Shown: positions 33,786 through 42,745 of the stretch, piece by piece
Position numbering within the stretch: position 1 is the stretch's first letter
Layout of the letters: every line of letters starts with the position of its first letter
DNA from: UBA6770 sp965660875
Lineage (GTDB): Bacteria > Bacteroidota > Bacteroidia > Flavobacteriales_G > Salibacteraceae
NCBI GenBank assembly: GCA_965660875.1
Contig: CBFIBQ010000004.1
Location: forward strand, 74,462 to 138,461
Reading direction: 5' to 3'
Length of the DNA: 64,000 bases
Notes under the pieces: model-generated
The model's database searches: none
Told to the model about the DNA's origin: nothing
What the model saw: only the letters and a program-made list of their open reading frames with translations
Translations under genes and position numbers: made by a program

Positions 33786-34096
33786 CCCCGCTCGTGCGCG
33801 AATCCCTTCGCGTTCGATTATCTTAATTAATTAACCACCAAGACATTATTTCCATACCCTTTTTCCTTTGACAAAAACTAAGACTATCTAATAAGATATT
33901 CTTGTATTCAGCTCTTGTAAATAGGTCTATCCACTCTACAACTGCAAAACTTACAAAGTAGATTCCATCTAGATTATGAAATTTGTACTCGCGGCTCATT
34001 GGCCACTAAATTAATATTCTTTGGTTTAAATAGGTTTTAGTTATAGTCAAGTTCTATGTTTTGGTCGAACGCGAAGGGATTCGCGCACCTGCGGGG
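33786..34096 (-). mobile_element. 311-bp REP-flanked mini-element, copy 2 (truncated RAYT transposase)
   Basis: Same length, orientation and structure as the element at 32492-32802. The 32-bp left end is identical, and the right end has a two-base change (CACCTGC for CACGAGC). Its minus-strand frame at 33823-33999 encodes the same 58-residue truncated Y1 transposase N-terminus with a few substitutions (K4E, P10L, D30A) and no indels. With copy 1 in direct orientation it brackets 983 bp holding two small genes, like a composite element. Confidence 0.85.
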
Positions 34097-34424
34097 ATTT
34101 CTAATCTCAAGTTTTCATCTCATCCACATTTTAAAATGAACGATATTGCTGAACGCGAAAGTTTAGTTCAAAGAATTTGTGAAAAAATTTGGGATGAGCA
34201 ATACTACGAAATCAACTAGTTTAATAAAGTCACAGAACTAATCCAAACCTAAACCTATACTCGCTCAAGTTTTCCAAACTCGGTTAATACCTCCCATAAT
34301 GGCAAGCATTTTTCCAGACTCCTCTAAAAGACCTTTGGTTGCTGTTGCCCTTCCCCATCATGTTATTCGTTAACCACGAATGGTAAAAATACCGTCGCAG
34401 AAAGAAAGGGTTGCACATTGTAAG
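34097..34424. other. Non-coding stretch between mini-element copy 2 and the ferredoxin gene
   Basis: About 330 nt. The only frame of note is a 26-codon plus-strand one (34136-34216, ERESLVQRICEKIWDEQYY) that could be a gene remnant; it is not called. Nothing else recognised. Confidence 0.35.
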
Positions 34425-34760
34425 CTAATTCTTGTCTTTGGGCTTAAGTTGCCCCCAAAACCCTTTGTGCTTGGTAACTTTTAAGTTGTCGTTTACTTTA
34501 ACCTGACAGGCGAGTCTGAGGCCATTATTTTTATCGTGCGGAGCAAAGTCGAGCCGTACTTGCTCGGTTTTGGTTTTTGAATGCACAGACCCTTCAATTT
34601 CAACTGCACAAGTGCCGCAGGTGCCCATTCCACGGCAATTTAAATAAGTGGATTTATCATTGTGCGGCTTCAGGTTGTGCTCAATTAATGTGTCGCGCAA
34701 TACTTCGCCTGCTTTTGCGGTGATTTTTTTCCCGCTGTAATCGATGGTAAATGTTTTCAT
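34425..34760 (-). CDS. 2Fe-2S ferredoxin-like protein (plant type)
   Basis: 111 residues, cytoplasmic. The cluster ligands are in NCRGMGTCGTC (C-x5-C-x2-C) near residues 41-49 and in RLACQVKV near residue 86, the plant/adrenodoxin-type pattern. The N-terminal part (FTIDYSGKKITAKAGEVLRD) is the usual beta-grasp start. An electron carrier; partner unknown. It is the first intact core gene after the mobile-DNA hotspot. Confidence 0.85.
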   Translation of the reverse strand: MKTFTIDYSGKKITAKAGEVLRDTLIEHNLKPHNDKSTYLNCRGMGTCGTCAVEIEGSVHSKTKTEQVRLDFAPHDKNNGLRLACQVKVNDNLKVTKHKGFWGQLKPKDKN

Positions 34761-34835
34761 TTTTATGTGCTTTAAACAAGCACAAGGGAAAAATGTTTAG
34801 TAAAAACAGCTGCCGGAATGCGAGTATTGTTGTTA

Positions 34836-36371
34836 TTATTCCCTCGTAAGGTGCGCTTTGGCATCTTCAAAGGCGACTTTTTTTCCATTAGCCATTCCAA
34901 TCTTTTTGGCTTCAGGGTACTCCCTTTGAATTTTACTGAACGCAGCTTCAAAGGAGGCAATGTCTTTCGTTTTACTGGCAACCAACAATGCATTTGAACC
35001 TTGATTGAGGTATTCTACGGGAACACCTAAGCTATTTTCCAATTCAGCGATTGCTTTGGACAAGGCAGCATCATTGGGTAAGGTTTTTAACTGAGCACAC
35101 ACAAAGATTTCCATAGAACTGCTAGGAAAAGAGGGCGCAGGCTCAGATGAGCTGCTTCCAGCAGATGTGCTTGGGCTATTTCCATTTAGGATGGACTTTG
35201 CTTCGGCAACTGTAACGCGATTTCCATTGGAAATGGCGACAACAAAAGCGTCATTTATTCCAGCAGCAACGGCTTGCTCGCGTACACTTAACGCCTTGCT
35301 TGCACTTTGAAACTTACCCGTACGGTGTTTGTATACACCAGATTCATTGGCAACATAAACACGTTCACTCAATCCATTTACAGTAATGGGTTGGTTTGCA
35401 CTGGAAGAGGAGAGCAGTTGCACTGTAAAAAAGGTGCCTCCAGAATTACTGGTCGCAATTGTTGTTTTTGGGGCAGCTTTTTTTACTGGCTGTTTTGGTT
35501 GAGGAGCTGGAGTTGGGTCTGGCGCCGCTTCAGGTTCTGGTGTGGGTTCTGGTTCTGGTGTTGGTTCATTTGTCACAACAACAGGCTCAGGCGTTTCAAC
35601 TTGAGTTTCCACTGGCGCTTCTACAATTTCCTCTACTAGTTCTGGTTTTACAATCTCTTCGGGTTGGGCGCTATCTTTAACTGCTGCTAATGGTTCTACT
35701 GGTTTTTGAACCTGCACCACTTCTTCTTCAACAGGTTCAGGTGTTGGGTTTTCTTGCTCCGTTTCTTTATTATCAGCCACTGTTTCAGGCACGTCAATTT
35801 CTACATTATTTGGATTGATTCCAGCGGCTCTGAGGCTGTCTTTGATTTTATCTTGTGCCCAAACCACCTCAACAGCGGAGAGTTTTTTTGGCGGCTCCGG
35901 CTCATCTTTACAGGCGTATTTTACCCGCTTAATTGTTCCGCGCATTTTTCCAACCATAGTTTGGGTATTCAAGTTCATTTTACCCAGTCCTCCGATGCTC
36001 GCTACGGTCATAGTCGCTGTTTCACTGGCAATGGTTTGAGTTTGTTTCAATCGATTTTCAACGGTATTAGCATCCCAATTTTTGCAGCTGCATCCTGCGG
36101 GCATTTTAGGGATGTTACTTAGCGCTGCTTTAAGTTGTTTTTCGCTTTGTTTTACAAGGTCATTAACCGTTGAGGTTAAGGCAAAATCACTTTGATTACG
36201 CGCTTCAAAAGCTTTTGCATCTGCTTTTTTTAAGTTCGCTTGTATGGCATTTAAGTTTTTTTCAAATTCAGTTAATTTCGACTCAAAAGCATTGCATTGA
36301 GCAAAAAGGCTGTTTGTAGCGGTGTAAGTAACAAAAAGGGTCAGTACAATTCGTATGAAAAAAGGTGACAT
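34836..36371 (-). CDS. Secreted protein with coiled N-domain, Pro/Glu-rich linker and SPOR-like repeats
   Basis: 511 residues. A signal peptide ends near NSLFAQ. The N-domain to about 160 is helical (FEKNLNAIQANLKKADAKAF). A 130-residue acidic linker rich in PEP and PTPEPE units follows, then a segment FFTVQLLSSSSANQPI...VYKHRTGKFQSASKALSVRE with SPOR-domain character (residues about 315-390). A second weaker repeat sits at 415-500. SPOR domains bind denuded peptidoglycan, so it is probably periplasmic and cell-wall associated. The linker could span the periplasm, as in TonB-like proteins. Confidence 0.7.
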   Translation of the reverse strand: MSPFFIRIVLTLFVTYTATNSLFAQCNAFESKLTEFEKNLNAIQANLKKADAKAFEARNQSDFALTSTVNDLVKQSEKQLKAALSNIPKMPAGCSCKNWDANTVENRLKQTQTIASETATMTVASIGGLGKMNLNTQTMVGKMRGTIKRVKYACKDEPEPPKKLSAVEVVWAQDKIKDSLRAAGINPNNVEIDVPETVADNKETEQENPTPEPVEEEVVQVQKPVEPLAAVKDSAQPEEIVKPELVEEIVEAPVETQVETPEPVVVTNEPTPEPEPTPEPEAAPDPTPAPQPKQPVKKAAPKTTIATSNSGGTFFTVQLLSSSSANQPITVNGLSERVYVANESGVYKHRTGKFQSASKALSVREQAVAAGINDAFVVAISNGNRVTVAEAKSILNGNSPSTSAGSSSSEPAPSFPSSSMEIFVCAQLKTLPNDAALSKAIAELENSLGVPVEYLNQGSNALLVASKTKDIASFEAAFSKIQREYPEAKKIGMANGKKVAFEDAKAHLTRE

Positions 36372-36444
36372 AGTGTTCGTAAATTTTGGGCGCTAAATTA
36401 AGCTAATTCTACCAGCTAATAAATTGAAGCATAATAGGTTTCGT

Positions 36445-37572
36445 TTATTCAAAGAATAATTCTGCGGTGAGTCCATCCAAGAGTACTTTTCCTTTTGCAG
36501 ATACCATCAGTCGGCTATCGGTTTGAAGGAGCAATGCTTTTTTTTGAGCAGCTGAACTCTGCCGGATAAGCTCCATGTATGGTTCTTTTCCAAAGTTGCT
36601 TTCAAAGTGGTTGAGATTAATACCCTCCACCGTTCGCAAGCCAGTCATAATAAACTCGTTCATACGGTCGGTTTTAGAGAGGGTTTCCGTTTCAAAATAG
36701 TCGGCATCCTGTTCGATGCGTTTCACATACGTTTTGGTATTGGCTATGTTCCATCGTCTAGAATTTCCGTCAAAGGAATGTGCAGAAGGTCCAAAACCCA
36801 AATAGTGCACGCCGCTCCAATAACTGCTGTTGTGTTTTGACCGAAACCCCGATCGGGCAAAATTAGAAGTTTCGTAATGCTCAAATCCAGCTAGCCCAAG
36901 TTGTTCAACGAGTAAATGGTGTTGTTCGACAACCTCCTCATCCGAAGGGAGTATAACTCTGCCTTTTGACACTAAATGCGCTAATGGAGTGCCCGCTTCA
37001 ATGGTTAAGTTGTAGGCGGATATATGCTCGGGGTTTAGTTGTAGTGCACTGGAAATGTTGTTACGCCAGTCATCTATTGTTGCGTTGGGTAGCCCATAAA
37101 TGAGGTCGATACTAATGTTTTGAAACCCAGCTTTTCGGGCCAATTCTACGCACAAAACGGCTTGTTGTGCTTGGTGCGCCCTGTTCATTAACACCAAGTC
37201 TTCTTCCTTAAAAGATTGAATACCTATGCTTAGCCGATTCACGCCAATTTGGAATAACTGCGTTAAATAGGAGGTTGTCAAATTATCTGGATTGGCTTCC
37301 ACTGTAATTTCTGCGGAAGGTGTTACCGAGTAATTTGCTCTTATTCGCGAGATAATGGCAGCCAGTTCATAAACTTCTAGCTGACTCGGTGTCCCACCGC
37401 CAAAATATATGGTCTCTACTTCTTGGCCCTGCAAATAGGAAGTGCGGCTTACAATTTCCTGAAATAAAGCGTTTAAAAAATCTGCTTTATCTAGTAGGTG
37501 CGTAGTAAAATAAAAATCGCAATAAGAGCAGGCTTGTTTGCAAAACGGAATGTGTACATAAATACCGGCCAT
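36445..37572 (-). CDS. hemW: Radical SAM heme chaperone HemW (formerly oxygen-independent coproporphyrinogen oxidase-like)
   Basis: 375 residues. The N-terminal radical SAM motif is CKQACSYCDF (CxxxCxxC), preceded by GIYVHIPF. GGGTPSQL, SIGIQSF and the C-terminal HemW domain (PSAHSF, YLGFG, MTGLRTVEGI) are also present. The length and CDF wording fit HemW, which inserts heme into respiratory proteins, rather than true HemN, which has a longer N-terminus and a fourth cysteine. A separate hemN is expected elsewhere. Confidence 0.92.
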   Translation of the reverse strand: MAGIYVHIPFCKQACSYCDFYFTTHLLDKADFLNALFQEIVSRTSYLQGQEVETIYFGGGTPSQLEVYELAAIISRIRANYSVTPSAEITVEANPDNLTTSYLTQLFQIGVNRLSIGIQSFKEEDLVLMNRAHQAQQAVLCVELARKAGFQNISIDLIYGLPNATIDDWRNNISSALQLNPEHISAYNLTIEAGTPLAHLVSKGRVILPSDEEVVEQHHLLVEQLGLAGFEHYETSNFARSGFRSKHNSSYWSGVHYLGFGPSAHSFDGNSRRWNIANTKTYVKRIEQDADYFETETLSKTDRMNEFIMTGLRTVEGINLNHFESNFGKEPYMELIRQSSAAQKKALLLQTDSRLMVSAKGKVLLDGLTAELFFE

Positions 37573-37645
37573 ATGGCTAAAGGCTAAATGATTTAAATGA
37601 ATAATAAGTCCCTACCGATAAGCTATTCATGACTCATAAATCTTG

Positions 37646-39154
37646 CTAGGCTCTTTGGAGCGTAATACGGAAGGTAGTTCCTTCATTTATCTTAGAGGAT
37701 TTGACCAAAATTTTACCGCTGTGGTATTCCTCAATAATTCGTTTGGATAGGGTAAGGCCTAATCCCCAACCGCGTTTTTTTGAGGTAACTCCAGGGTTAA
37801 ACACATTTTTTTTGTGCTGCGCCGACATCCCTTTACCCGTATCGCTGACATCTAAATGTATGCTTTCATTTTCTTCCATGATGCTTAAGGTAATGCTGCC
37901 TTTTCCACTCATAGCATCTATCGCATTCCTGATAAGGTTTTCCATTACCCAATTAAACAAGGCTTCGTTCATTTTAACCAAACGATTCCCAGAACTGTGG
38001 TCTTCAATTGAGAAGATTACTTTTTTGGAGCTGCGCACTTCATGGTAAGTTATGGCGCGTTTCAATACTTCTTTTAAGTCTAGTGGTTTTAATTCGGGAA
38101 CAGAGCCAATTTTGGAAAAGCGGTCGGTAATAATTTCAAGCCGTTTTACGTCTTTTTCCAGTTCAGTAGCCAAGGTCATGTCCTCACCTTTGGACTTTAT
38201 GTATTCTACCCACCCCAGTAAGGAACTCAATGGCGTACCCAATTGATGGGCCGTTTCTTTCGCCATACCTACCCACACTCGGTTTTGTTCTGCTCTTCTA
38301 GAGGTGCTAAAAAAATAATACCCAATCAGAATAAACAGCCCCACGACTCCAAATTGCACAAAAGGATAGTACCGAAGCTGGGTAAGTATCCATGAATCCT
38401 GATAGAGCACATAACTTTCTTGATCTTGCAATATGATTTTTATGGGTGGGTTTGCAGTTTGCATATTCAGAATCAATGCACGCACTTTTTCCTCAGAGTT
38501 TACCGCATTGGAGTCAATGTTTCCTATGAATAAAAGCTCATTTTTCTCAGCGTTGGTTATTACCGCGGGTACACTGGCACTGTTGGAAACCACTTCGCTG
38601 ATAAAGGATTTTTGAAGGTCGGAAAAGGTTTGTTTCAACTCTTCAAATAAGCGCGAATCTTTATAATACAAATAATCCAACTGATTGCCCAAGTATTTGA
38701 TTTCAATGGGATCATATAAGGATTTCATTTTTTTGATTTCCGCTTGAATTGCCGCAGGGTCATTTTCGATGGCTTTGGGTAAATTTCGTGTTGCTTTAAC
38801 GGTTCCAGCTTCTCCGGTCCATATCACCGGTACGGTAGTATTATCGGTCAATATCTTGGTCAAAAATGCAAGGTCGATATTATTTCCGGGGCTGGATAAA
38901 CGCTTATTGGCCTCGACCCATAATTCTACTTTTTTACGTTCCTCCTCGCGCAGTTCTTTAAATAAACGCTCGGTATAGTTTACCAGGCGTGCCTTTTTCT
39001 TGACCGCTTCAGCCCAGAGTTCTACCTGTTTGCGTTGTTCTTTGGAGATGTTTTGAACCAAACGGTTGGTGTACCAAAACGATAAAGCAATAATGAGTGC
39101 CGCAAAAGCCAGCAGTAGCTTTTTCCAATTTTGCTTTTGTTTGTAGATATCCAC
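37646..39154 (-). CDS. Membrane sensor histidine kinase
   Basis: 502 residues. TM1 is at about 13-30 and TM2 at about 268-287, so the sensor domain is periplasmic. There is no HAMP; a short linker leads to the DHp H-box AKETAHQLGTPLSSLLGW (His near 308). The ATPase core shows an N-box (ENLIRNAIDAM), G1 (DTGKGM) and G2 (GWGLGLTLSKRI). The sensor has an internal sequence repeat: KxVELWxEAxK occurs twice, at about 42-52 and 73-83. No response regulator is adjacent. The degenerate receiver near 14.9 kb is far away. Confidence 0.9.
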   Translation of the reverse strand: MDIYKQKQNWKKLLLAFAALIIALSFWYTNRLVQNISKEQRKQVELWAEAVKKKARLVNYTERLFKELREEERKKVELWVEANKRLSSPGNNIDLAFLTKILTDNTTVPVIWTGEAGTVKATRNLPKAIENDPAAIQAEIKKMKSLYDPIEIKYLGNQLDYLYYKDSRLFEELKQTFSDLQKSFISEVVSNSASVPAVITNAEKNELLFIGNIDSNAVNSEEKVRALILNMQTANPPIKIILQDQESYVLYQDSWILTQLRYYPFVQFGVVGLFILIGYYFFSTSRRAEQNRVWVGMAKETAHQLGTPLSSLLGWVEYIKSKGEDMTLATELEKDVKRLEIITDRFSKIGSVPELKPLDLKEVLKRAITYHEVRSSKKVIFSIEDHSSGNRLVKMNEALFNWVMENLIRNAIDAMSGKGSITLSIMEENESIHLDVSDTGKGMSAQHKKNVFNPGVTSKKRGWGLGLTLSKRIIEEYHSGKILVKSSKINEGTTFRITLQRA

Positions 39155-39401
39155 TGGGTGCTAAATTAGGGTAATTGATAGCTGATTTATTAAATTGGCA
39201 TTACGAACATGAAGATTTAGTTAAAATATACCTTGCCCTGATTGAAATGTGACAATAATACTTATCTTTAAATGCTCAACAGAATTTGTACTGTGAACAA
39301 TTATTTCCTTACTGGTAAGGAAGATTTTTCTTCGAAAATTTTAAGAATGTCTTACTTATAAAATGTTGTAATATTGCGCACCCATTTTTAATTAAACCCC
39401 T

Positions 39402-39650
39402 ATGTCTGAAAGAGTCAGAATTACCTTTGATAAGAAAGCCAAGAAAACAGTCTTAGAAAGTTTACTTAATAAGGCCGTCGATAGCGAAGGATTTATTGTA
39501 GAAAAAGAGAACAATAAACAACGGGTTTTGAATTTGGAAAATGAATATGTTACTTTAGGTGAGTTTGCAGGAATCAGAAAAGGTTCAGAAATTTTTATCA
39601 AGGAGGATGTTCACTCCATACTTAATTTAAGCAAGGTTTGTAAAAAATAA
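39402..39650 (+). CDS. Small protein, first gene of an unrecognised three-gene cassette
   Basis: 82 residues, soluble, mixed alpha/beta: VRITFDKKAKKTVLESLL, then VDSEGFIVEK and a C-terminal LGEFAGIRKGSEIFIKED. No family recognised. It looks like a small regulatory or recognition protein. Only 9 nt separate it from the next gene. Upstream is a near-consensus -7 box TAATATTG and a 6-bp inverted repeat (CCTTAC/GTAAGG, near 39309-39322). Confidence 0.55.
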   Translation: MSERVRITFDKKAKKTVLESLLNKAVDSEGFIVEKENNKQRVLNLENEYVTLGEFAGIRKGSEIFIKEDVHSILNLSKVCKK

Positions 39651-39659
39651 ACCGCTTAA

Positions 39660-40478
39660 ATGAATTCGATTAACCAATTACAACTTGTCCTAAAGACATT
39701 CTTTAATTACGATAACAGCGGTGTTAATTACGACACTGTACAAGTTAGTTTGGTTGAGAATTCTAATGCAAATAAGGTAACCTGGAAGAAAAGTACTAAC
39801 CAATTAATAATAAACATAGCAAAACTTGATGGGCTACAAACTAAGGCCCTAAAAGAAGTAGTTCAATCCTATATTAATGATGATAATGGGATTTTACTTC
39901 AACGTGAATCAAAATCTTTACTGGATAGAATTTTTGAATATCATAAGACTAACGGTGATGATATTGAAAGTCTTGCTTGTATAAATGGCGCCATACCGAA
40001 TCTTGATTACCAGGCTTTAGAGGCCTCATATTTTATTCGAGCTGAGATGAATTCTGGAAGTAAGAAGGTCCCCGCTCTTAAAAAGGACATCCTAGAACGG
40101 TATGGAAAACGAGGAGGCGACATCGCCAATTTATGCACATCCGGTTATTTTGACGAGTTAATAATTCCACTTGTTGCGAATCTCAAAAAGGAAGACTTTC
40201 AAAAAGAATATGAAAAGATAGTCGGCCTTGGAACACAGGCTCTTTTTATTCATAATAGAATGAGTAAAAAGCTCATAATTAATGAAATTGACCGAAAAAT
40301 CACCTTAGCTCAGAGATATGGACTTAAATCGTTTCATATTCATTGTAGAGGTGAGGCAAATATTGCACTTATTGATAGTGTATTGAAGGAGTATCAAGAA
40401 GAGAATGGAATGCTAAAGAAAAAGTCAAGAACGGTAAAAAAATTGGCTATAAAAATCATTGACGTAATTCTAAAATAA
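39660..40478 (+). CDS. Unrecognised protein, second gene of the three-gene cassette
   Basis: 272 residues, mostly helical, without signal peptide or TM segment. It contains QLIINIAKLDGLQTKALKEV, LLDRIFEYHKTNGDDIESLA and a C-terminal half with RYGKRGGDIANLC and SFHIHCRGEANIALIDSVL. I recognise no nuclease, NTPase or toxin motif. Tight spacing (9 nt before, 2 nt after) says it works with its neighbours. Function unknown. Confidence 0.6.
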   Translation: MNSINQLQLVLKTFFNYDNSGVNYDTVQVSLVENSNANKVTWKKSTNQLIINIAKLDGLQTKALKEVVQSYINDDNGILLQRESKSLLDRIFEYHKTNGDDIESLACINGAIPNLDYQALEASYFIRAEMNSGSKKVPALKKDILERYGKRGGDIANLCTSGYFDELIIPLVANLKKEDFQKEYEKIVGLGTQALFIHNRMSKKLIINEIDRKITLAQRYGLKSFHIHCRGEANIALIDSVLKEYQEENGMLKKKSRTVKKLAIKIIDVILK

Positions 40479-40480
40479 GC

Positions 40481-41206
40481 ATGTATTTTCTGAAGGATAA
40501 AAGAATTTGGTTAATTGCAGTTGCAGTAACTATAGTCCTTTTGATGTTATTAACCGCTGATGCATTAATTTTTAATTCTAACAAGAGAGTTTTATTCGAA
40601 GGTGTAATTGTAGAATTTCATGGGTTTCTTTTCGATTTACTATTTTTTGGATTAGTTATTAGTATATATGATGCGGTCAGTAATCGGCGATTGACCTTAA
40701 GAAGGTTAATTGAAGAGCTTGATGATTTCAGAGGTTGGAGTGAAAAAACTGCAGAAAAGAGAATACGAGGTATAATAAAACGGTTGCTCGCGAACGATTT
40801 CACAGAATTAGATTTACGAAATTGCTACTTACCTAATTCTACAAATTTTGGCACTGAAGAAATGAAAGGATGGGTGTTTCGGAAAACTAGTTTGATGAAT
40901 TCAAATTTTAATGAGGTAACCTTTGTTAAATGTAATTTTCGGTGGGCAGAATTGGAAGGTACTCAATTTGACTCTTGCAGGTTTGTGGAATGCGATTTTT
41001 CGCATGCCCAACTCTTCGACGTTAAGTTTGAAAACTGTGAATTGAAAGATGTGAAATTTGAAGCGGCGAGAGTTAAAAAAGGGTTTTTAAAGTCAATTGA
41101 AAACGCATCAAATACGTCAGTTATTGACACTTTGAAAATATACAAGGAGGTTGAATTTAATAAAGGTCTGGAAGGAATTAAATCTTATTATTTAGAACTA
41201 AATTGA
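40481..41206 (+). CDS. Two-TM membrane protein with C-terminal pentapeptide-like repeats
   Basis: 241 residues. Two hydrophobic segments at about 8-27 and 45-66 anchor it in the membrane. A short helical linker (RRLTLRRLIEELDDF) leads to a pentapeptide-repeat solenoid: LDLRNCYLPNSTNFG, MNSNFNEVTFVKCNFRWAEL, then FDSCRFVECDFSHAQL and FENCELKDVKFEAA. It is the last gene of the 82-272-241 residue cassette, 2 nt after the second gene, and its end overlaps truB by 19 nt (convergent). 2TM-plus-sensor layouts are seen among effector proteins of defence systems; that role is only a suggestion here. Confidence 0.75.
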   Translation: MYFLKDKRIWLIAVAVTIVLLMLLTADALIFNSNKRVLFEGVIVEFHGFLFDLLFFGLVISIYDAVSNRRLTLRRLIEELDDFRGWSEKTAEKRIRGIIKRLLANDFTELDLRNCYLPNSTNFGTEEMKGWVFRKTSLMNSNFNEVTFVKCNFRWAELEGTQFDSCRFVECDFSHAQLFDVKFENCELKDVKFEAARVKKGFLKSIENASNTSVIDTLKIYKEVEFNKGLEGIKSYYLELN

Positions 41207-41928
41207 CCTATTCCCTCCTCAATCAACTCCACCGCGTCTTCCACGTTCAAAGCTTCATTAACTGAATAATCTCCAATCTTAGTTCGCCTAAGAGCAGATA
41301 AAAACCCACCACACCCTAATTTGCTTCCAAAATCATGCGCCAAGCTCCGTATATAAGTTCCTTTGGAGCAGGTCACCTCAAAGTTGCAATCCAAGCCGTT
41401 TTCGACTACAGTACTTTTTGAAGATTTGGTGATTTTAAATTCGAAAATCTCGATTTCACGGGCGGGTAAATTGGCAGATTTTCCCTGCCGTGCAAGCTCA
41501 TAAGATTTTTTCCCGTTCTTCTTAATGGCGCTAAAATCGGGTGGAAATTGTTCAATTTTCCCAACGAAAGATTGCGCACATTCCTTCAGTTCTTCTAAGG
41601 AAAATTCCGGCGAGCGTTCACTGGGAATAACTTCCGTTTCCAAGTCATAACTTGGAGTAGTGGCTCCAAGTGTTATGGTGCCTGTGTAGGTTTTTGGTAA
41701 ACCCATGTATTCATTAATGGTTTTGGTTTTTTTACCCGTGCAAATGATGAGTAACCCAGTGGCCAACGGGTCCAGCGTACCGGCGTGCCCCACCTTATGT
41801 TTCTTAACGTTTAAGCAGCGCTTTAAATTATAGCGGAGTTTGTTTACCACATCAAATGACGTCCAGTTTAACGGTTTATCCACCAATAGTACACTCCCTT
41901 CTTCGAAGTTTGGGGTTGACTGGTTCAA
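41188..41928 (-). CDS. truB: tRNA pseudouridine(55) synthase
   Basis: 246 residues. The catalytic Asp is in VGHAGTLDPLATGLL near 42-56; LLVDKPLNWTSFDVV at the N-terminus and GTYIRSLAHDFG are TruB motifs. It makes psi55 in the tRNA T-loop. Followed upstream on the same strand by uppP (10-nt gap), DUF3098 and ftsX, a typical Bacteroidota order. Confidence 0.95.
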   Translation of the reverse strand: MNQSTPNFEEGSVLLVDKPLNWTSFDVVNKLRYNLKRCLNVKKHKVGHAGTLDPLATGLLIICTGKKTKTINEYMGLPKTYTGTITLGATTPSYDLETEVIPSERSPEFSLEELKECAQSFVGKIEQFPPDFSAIKKNGKKSYELARQGKSANLPAREIEIFEFKITKSSKSTVVENGLDCNFEVTCSKGTYIRSLAHDFGSKLGCGGFLSALRRTKIGDYSVNEALNVEDAVELIEEGIGQFSSK

Positions 41929-41938
41929 GGTAATTCGG

Positions 41939-42745
41939 TTAAATTGAAAAGGCGATCGCTACAATTCCCGCTACCATGCAATACAGGGCAAAGTATTGCA
42001 ACTTACTTTTCTTTACAAGTTGTATCATCCAGGTACACGCCAATAATCCGCTTAAAAAAGCTGCAATAAACCCTGCAACCAACGCCATTGGAGCAACAGT
42101 ATCTGCAGACGCCATTCCAGCTTGTTGTAACTCCACATAGTCTTTTACATCAAGCAAAGTAGCTCCAAGAATTAATGGAATCACCATAAGGAAAGAAAAT
42201 CGAGCCGCTCTACTTCGGCTTACACCCAGCATAAGTGCAATGGAAATGGTAGCACCTGAACGAGATATTCCAGGTAAAATAGCAATCGCTTGAACCACTC
42301 CAATCAGAATGGCTGGTATGTAATTGATTTTTCCTTTTTTACGCCTGATTTTGGTGGTCATGAACAACAATAAAGCAGTAATGAGCAGCATAAAACCAAC
42401 AAGTAATATATTACCATCAAAAAATGCCTCTATTTCAGATTTGTAGAATAAGCCTACCAAACCCGCGGGAATCATGGAGATGGCGATGTACAAGATGTAC
42501 TGCCTACCAGCGTTCCATAATCTGGGCTCAAAAAACAATTTGATAAGCATCCAAATGTCCATTCGGTAGACAATTATGGTGCTAAGTGCAGTAGCCGCAT
42601 GCACTACTATGGAAAACAATAGTGGATTGGACATTTCTACACCCAGAATCTCTTTTCCAAGCTCAATATGCCCCGAACTACTTACTGGCAAGAACTCAGT
42701 TAGCCCTTGAATGATACCAAGGATTATAGCTTCAATAATATTCAC
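41939..42745 (-). CDS. uppP: Undecaprenyl-diphosphatase
   Basis: 268 residues, about eight TM helices. The two BacA/UppP motifs are present: GLTEFLPVSSSGHI (with the catalytic Glu/Ser/His) near 15-28 and ILPGISRSGATIS near 160-172. It recycles the undecaprenyl carrier in peptidoglycan synthesis. Its start codon overlaps the DUF3098 stop by 1 nt, so it is translationally coupled. Confidence 0.95.
   Translation of the reverse strand: MNIIEAIILGIIQGLTEFLPVSSSGHIELGKEILGVEMSNPLLFSIVVHAATALSTIIVYRMDIWMLIKLFFEPRLWNAGRQYILYIAISMIPAGLVGLFYKSEIEAFFDGNILLVGFMLLITALLLFMTTKIRRKKGKINYIPAILIGVVQAIAILPGISRSGATISIALMLGVSRSRAARFSFLMVIPLILGATLLDVKDYVELQQAGMASADTVAPMALVAGFIAAFLSGLLACTWMIQLVKKSKLQYFALYCMVAGIVAIAFSI

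Noticed and set aside
32492..34096. CRISPR array
   Set aside because: The repeats are two long inverted-end elements, not regularly spaced short repeats with unique spacers.
34136..34216. 26-codon plus-strand frame after mini-element copy 2
   Set aside because: Too short, with no start signal or recognisable family; may be a relic.
36445..37572. Oxygen-independent coproporphyrinogen oxidase HemN
   Set aside because: Length and the short N-terminus fit the heme chaperone HemW instead.
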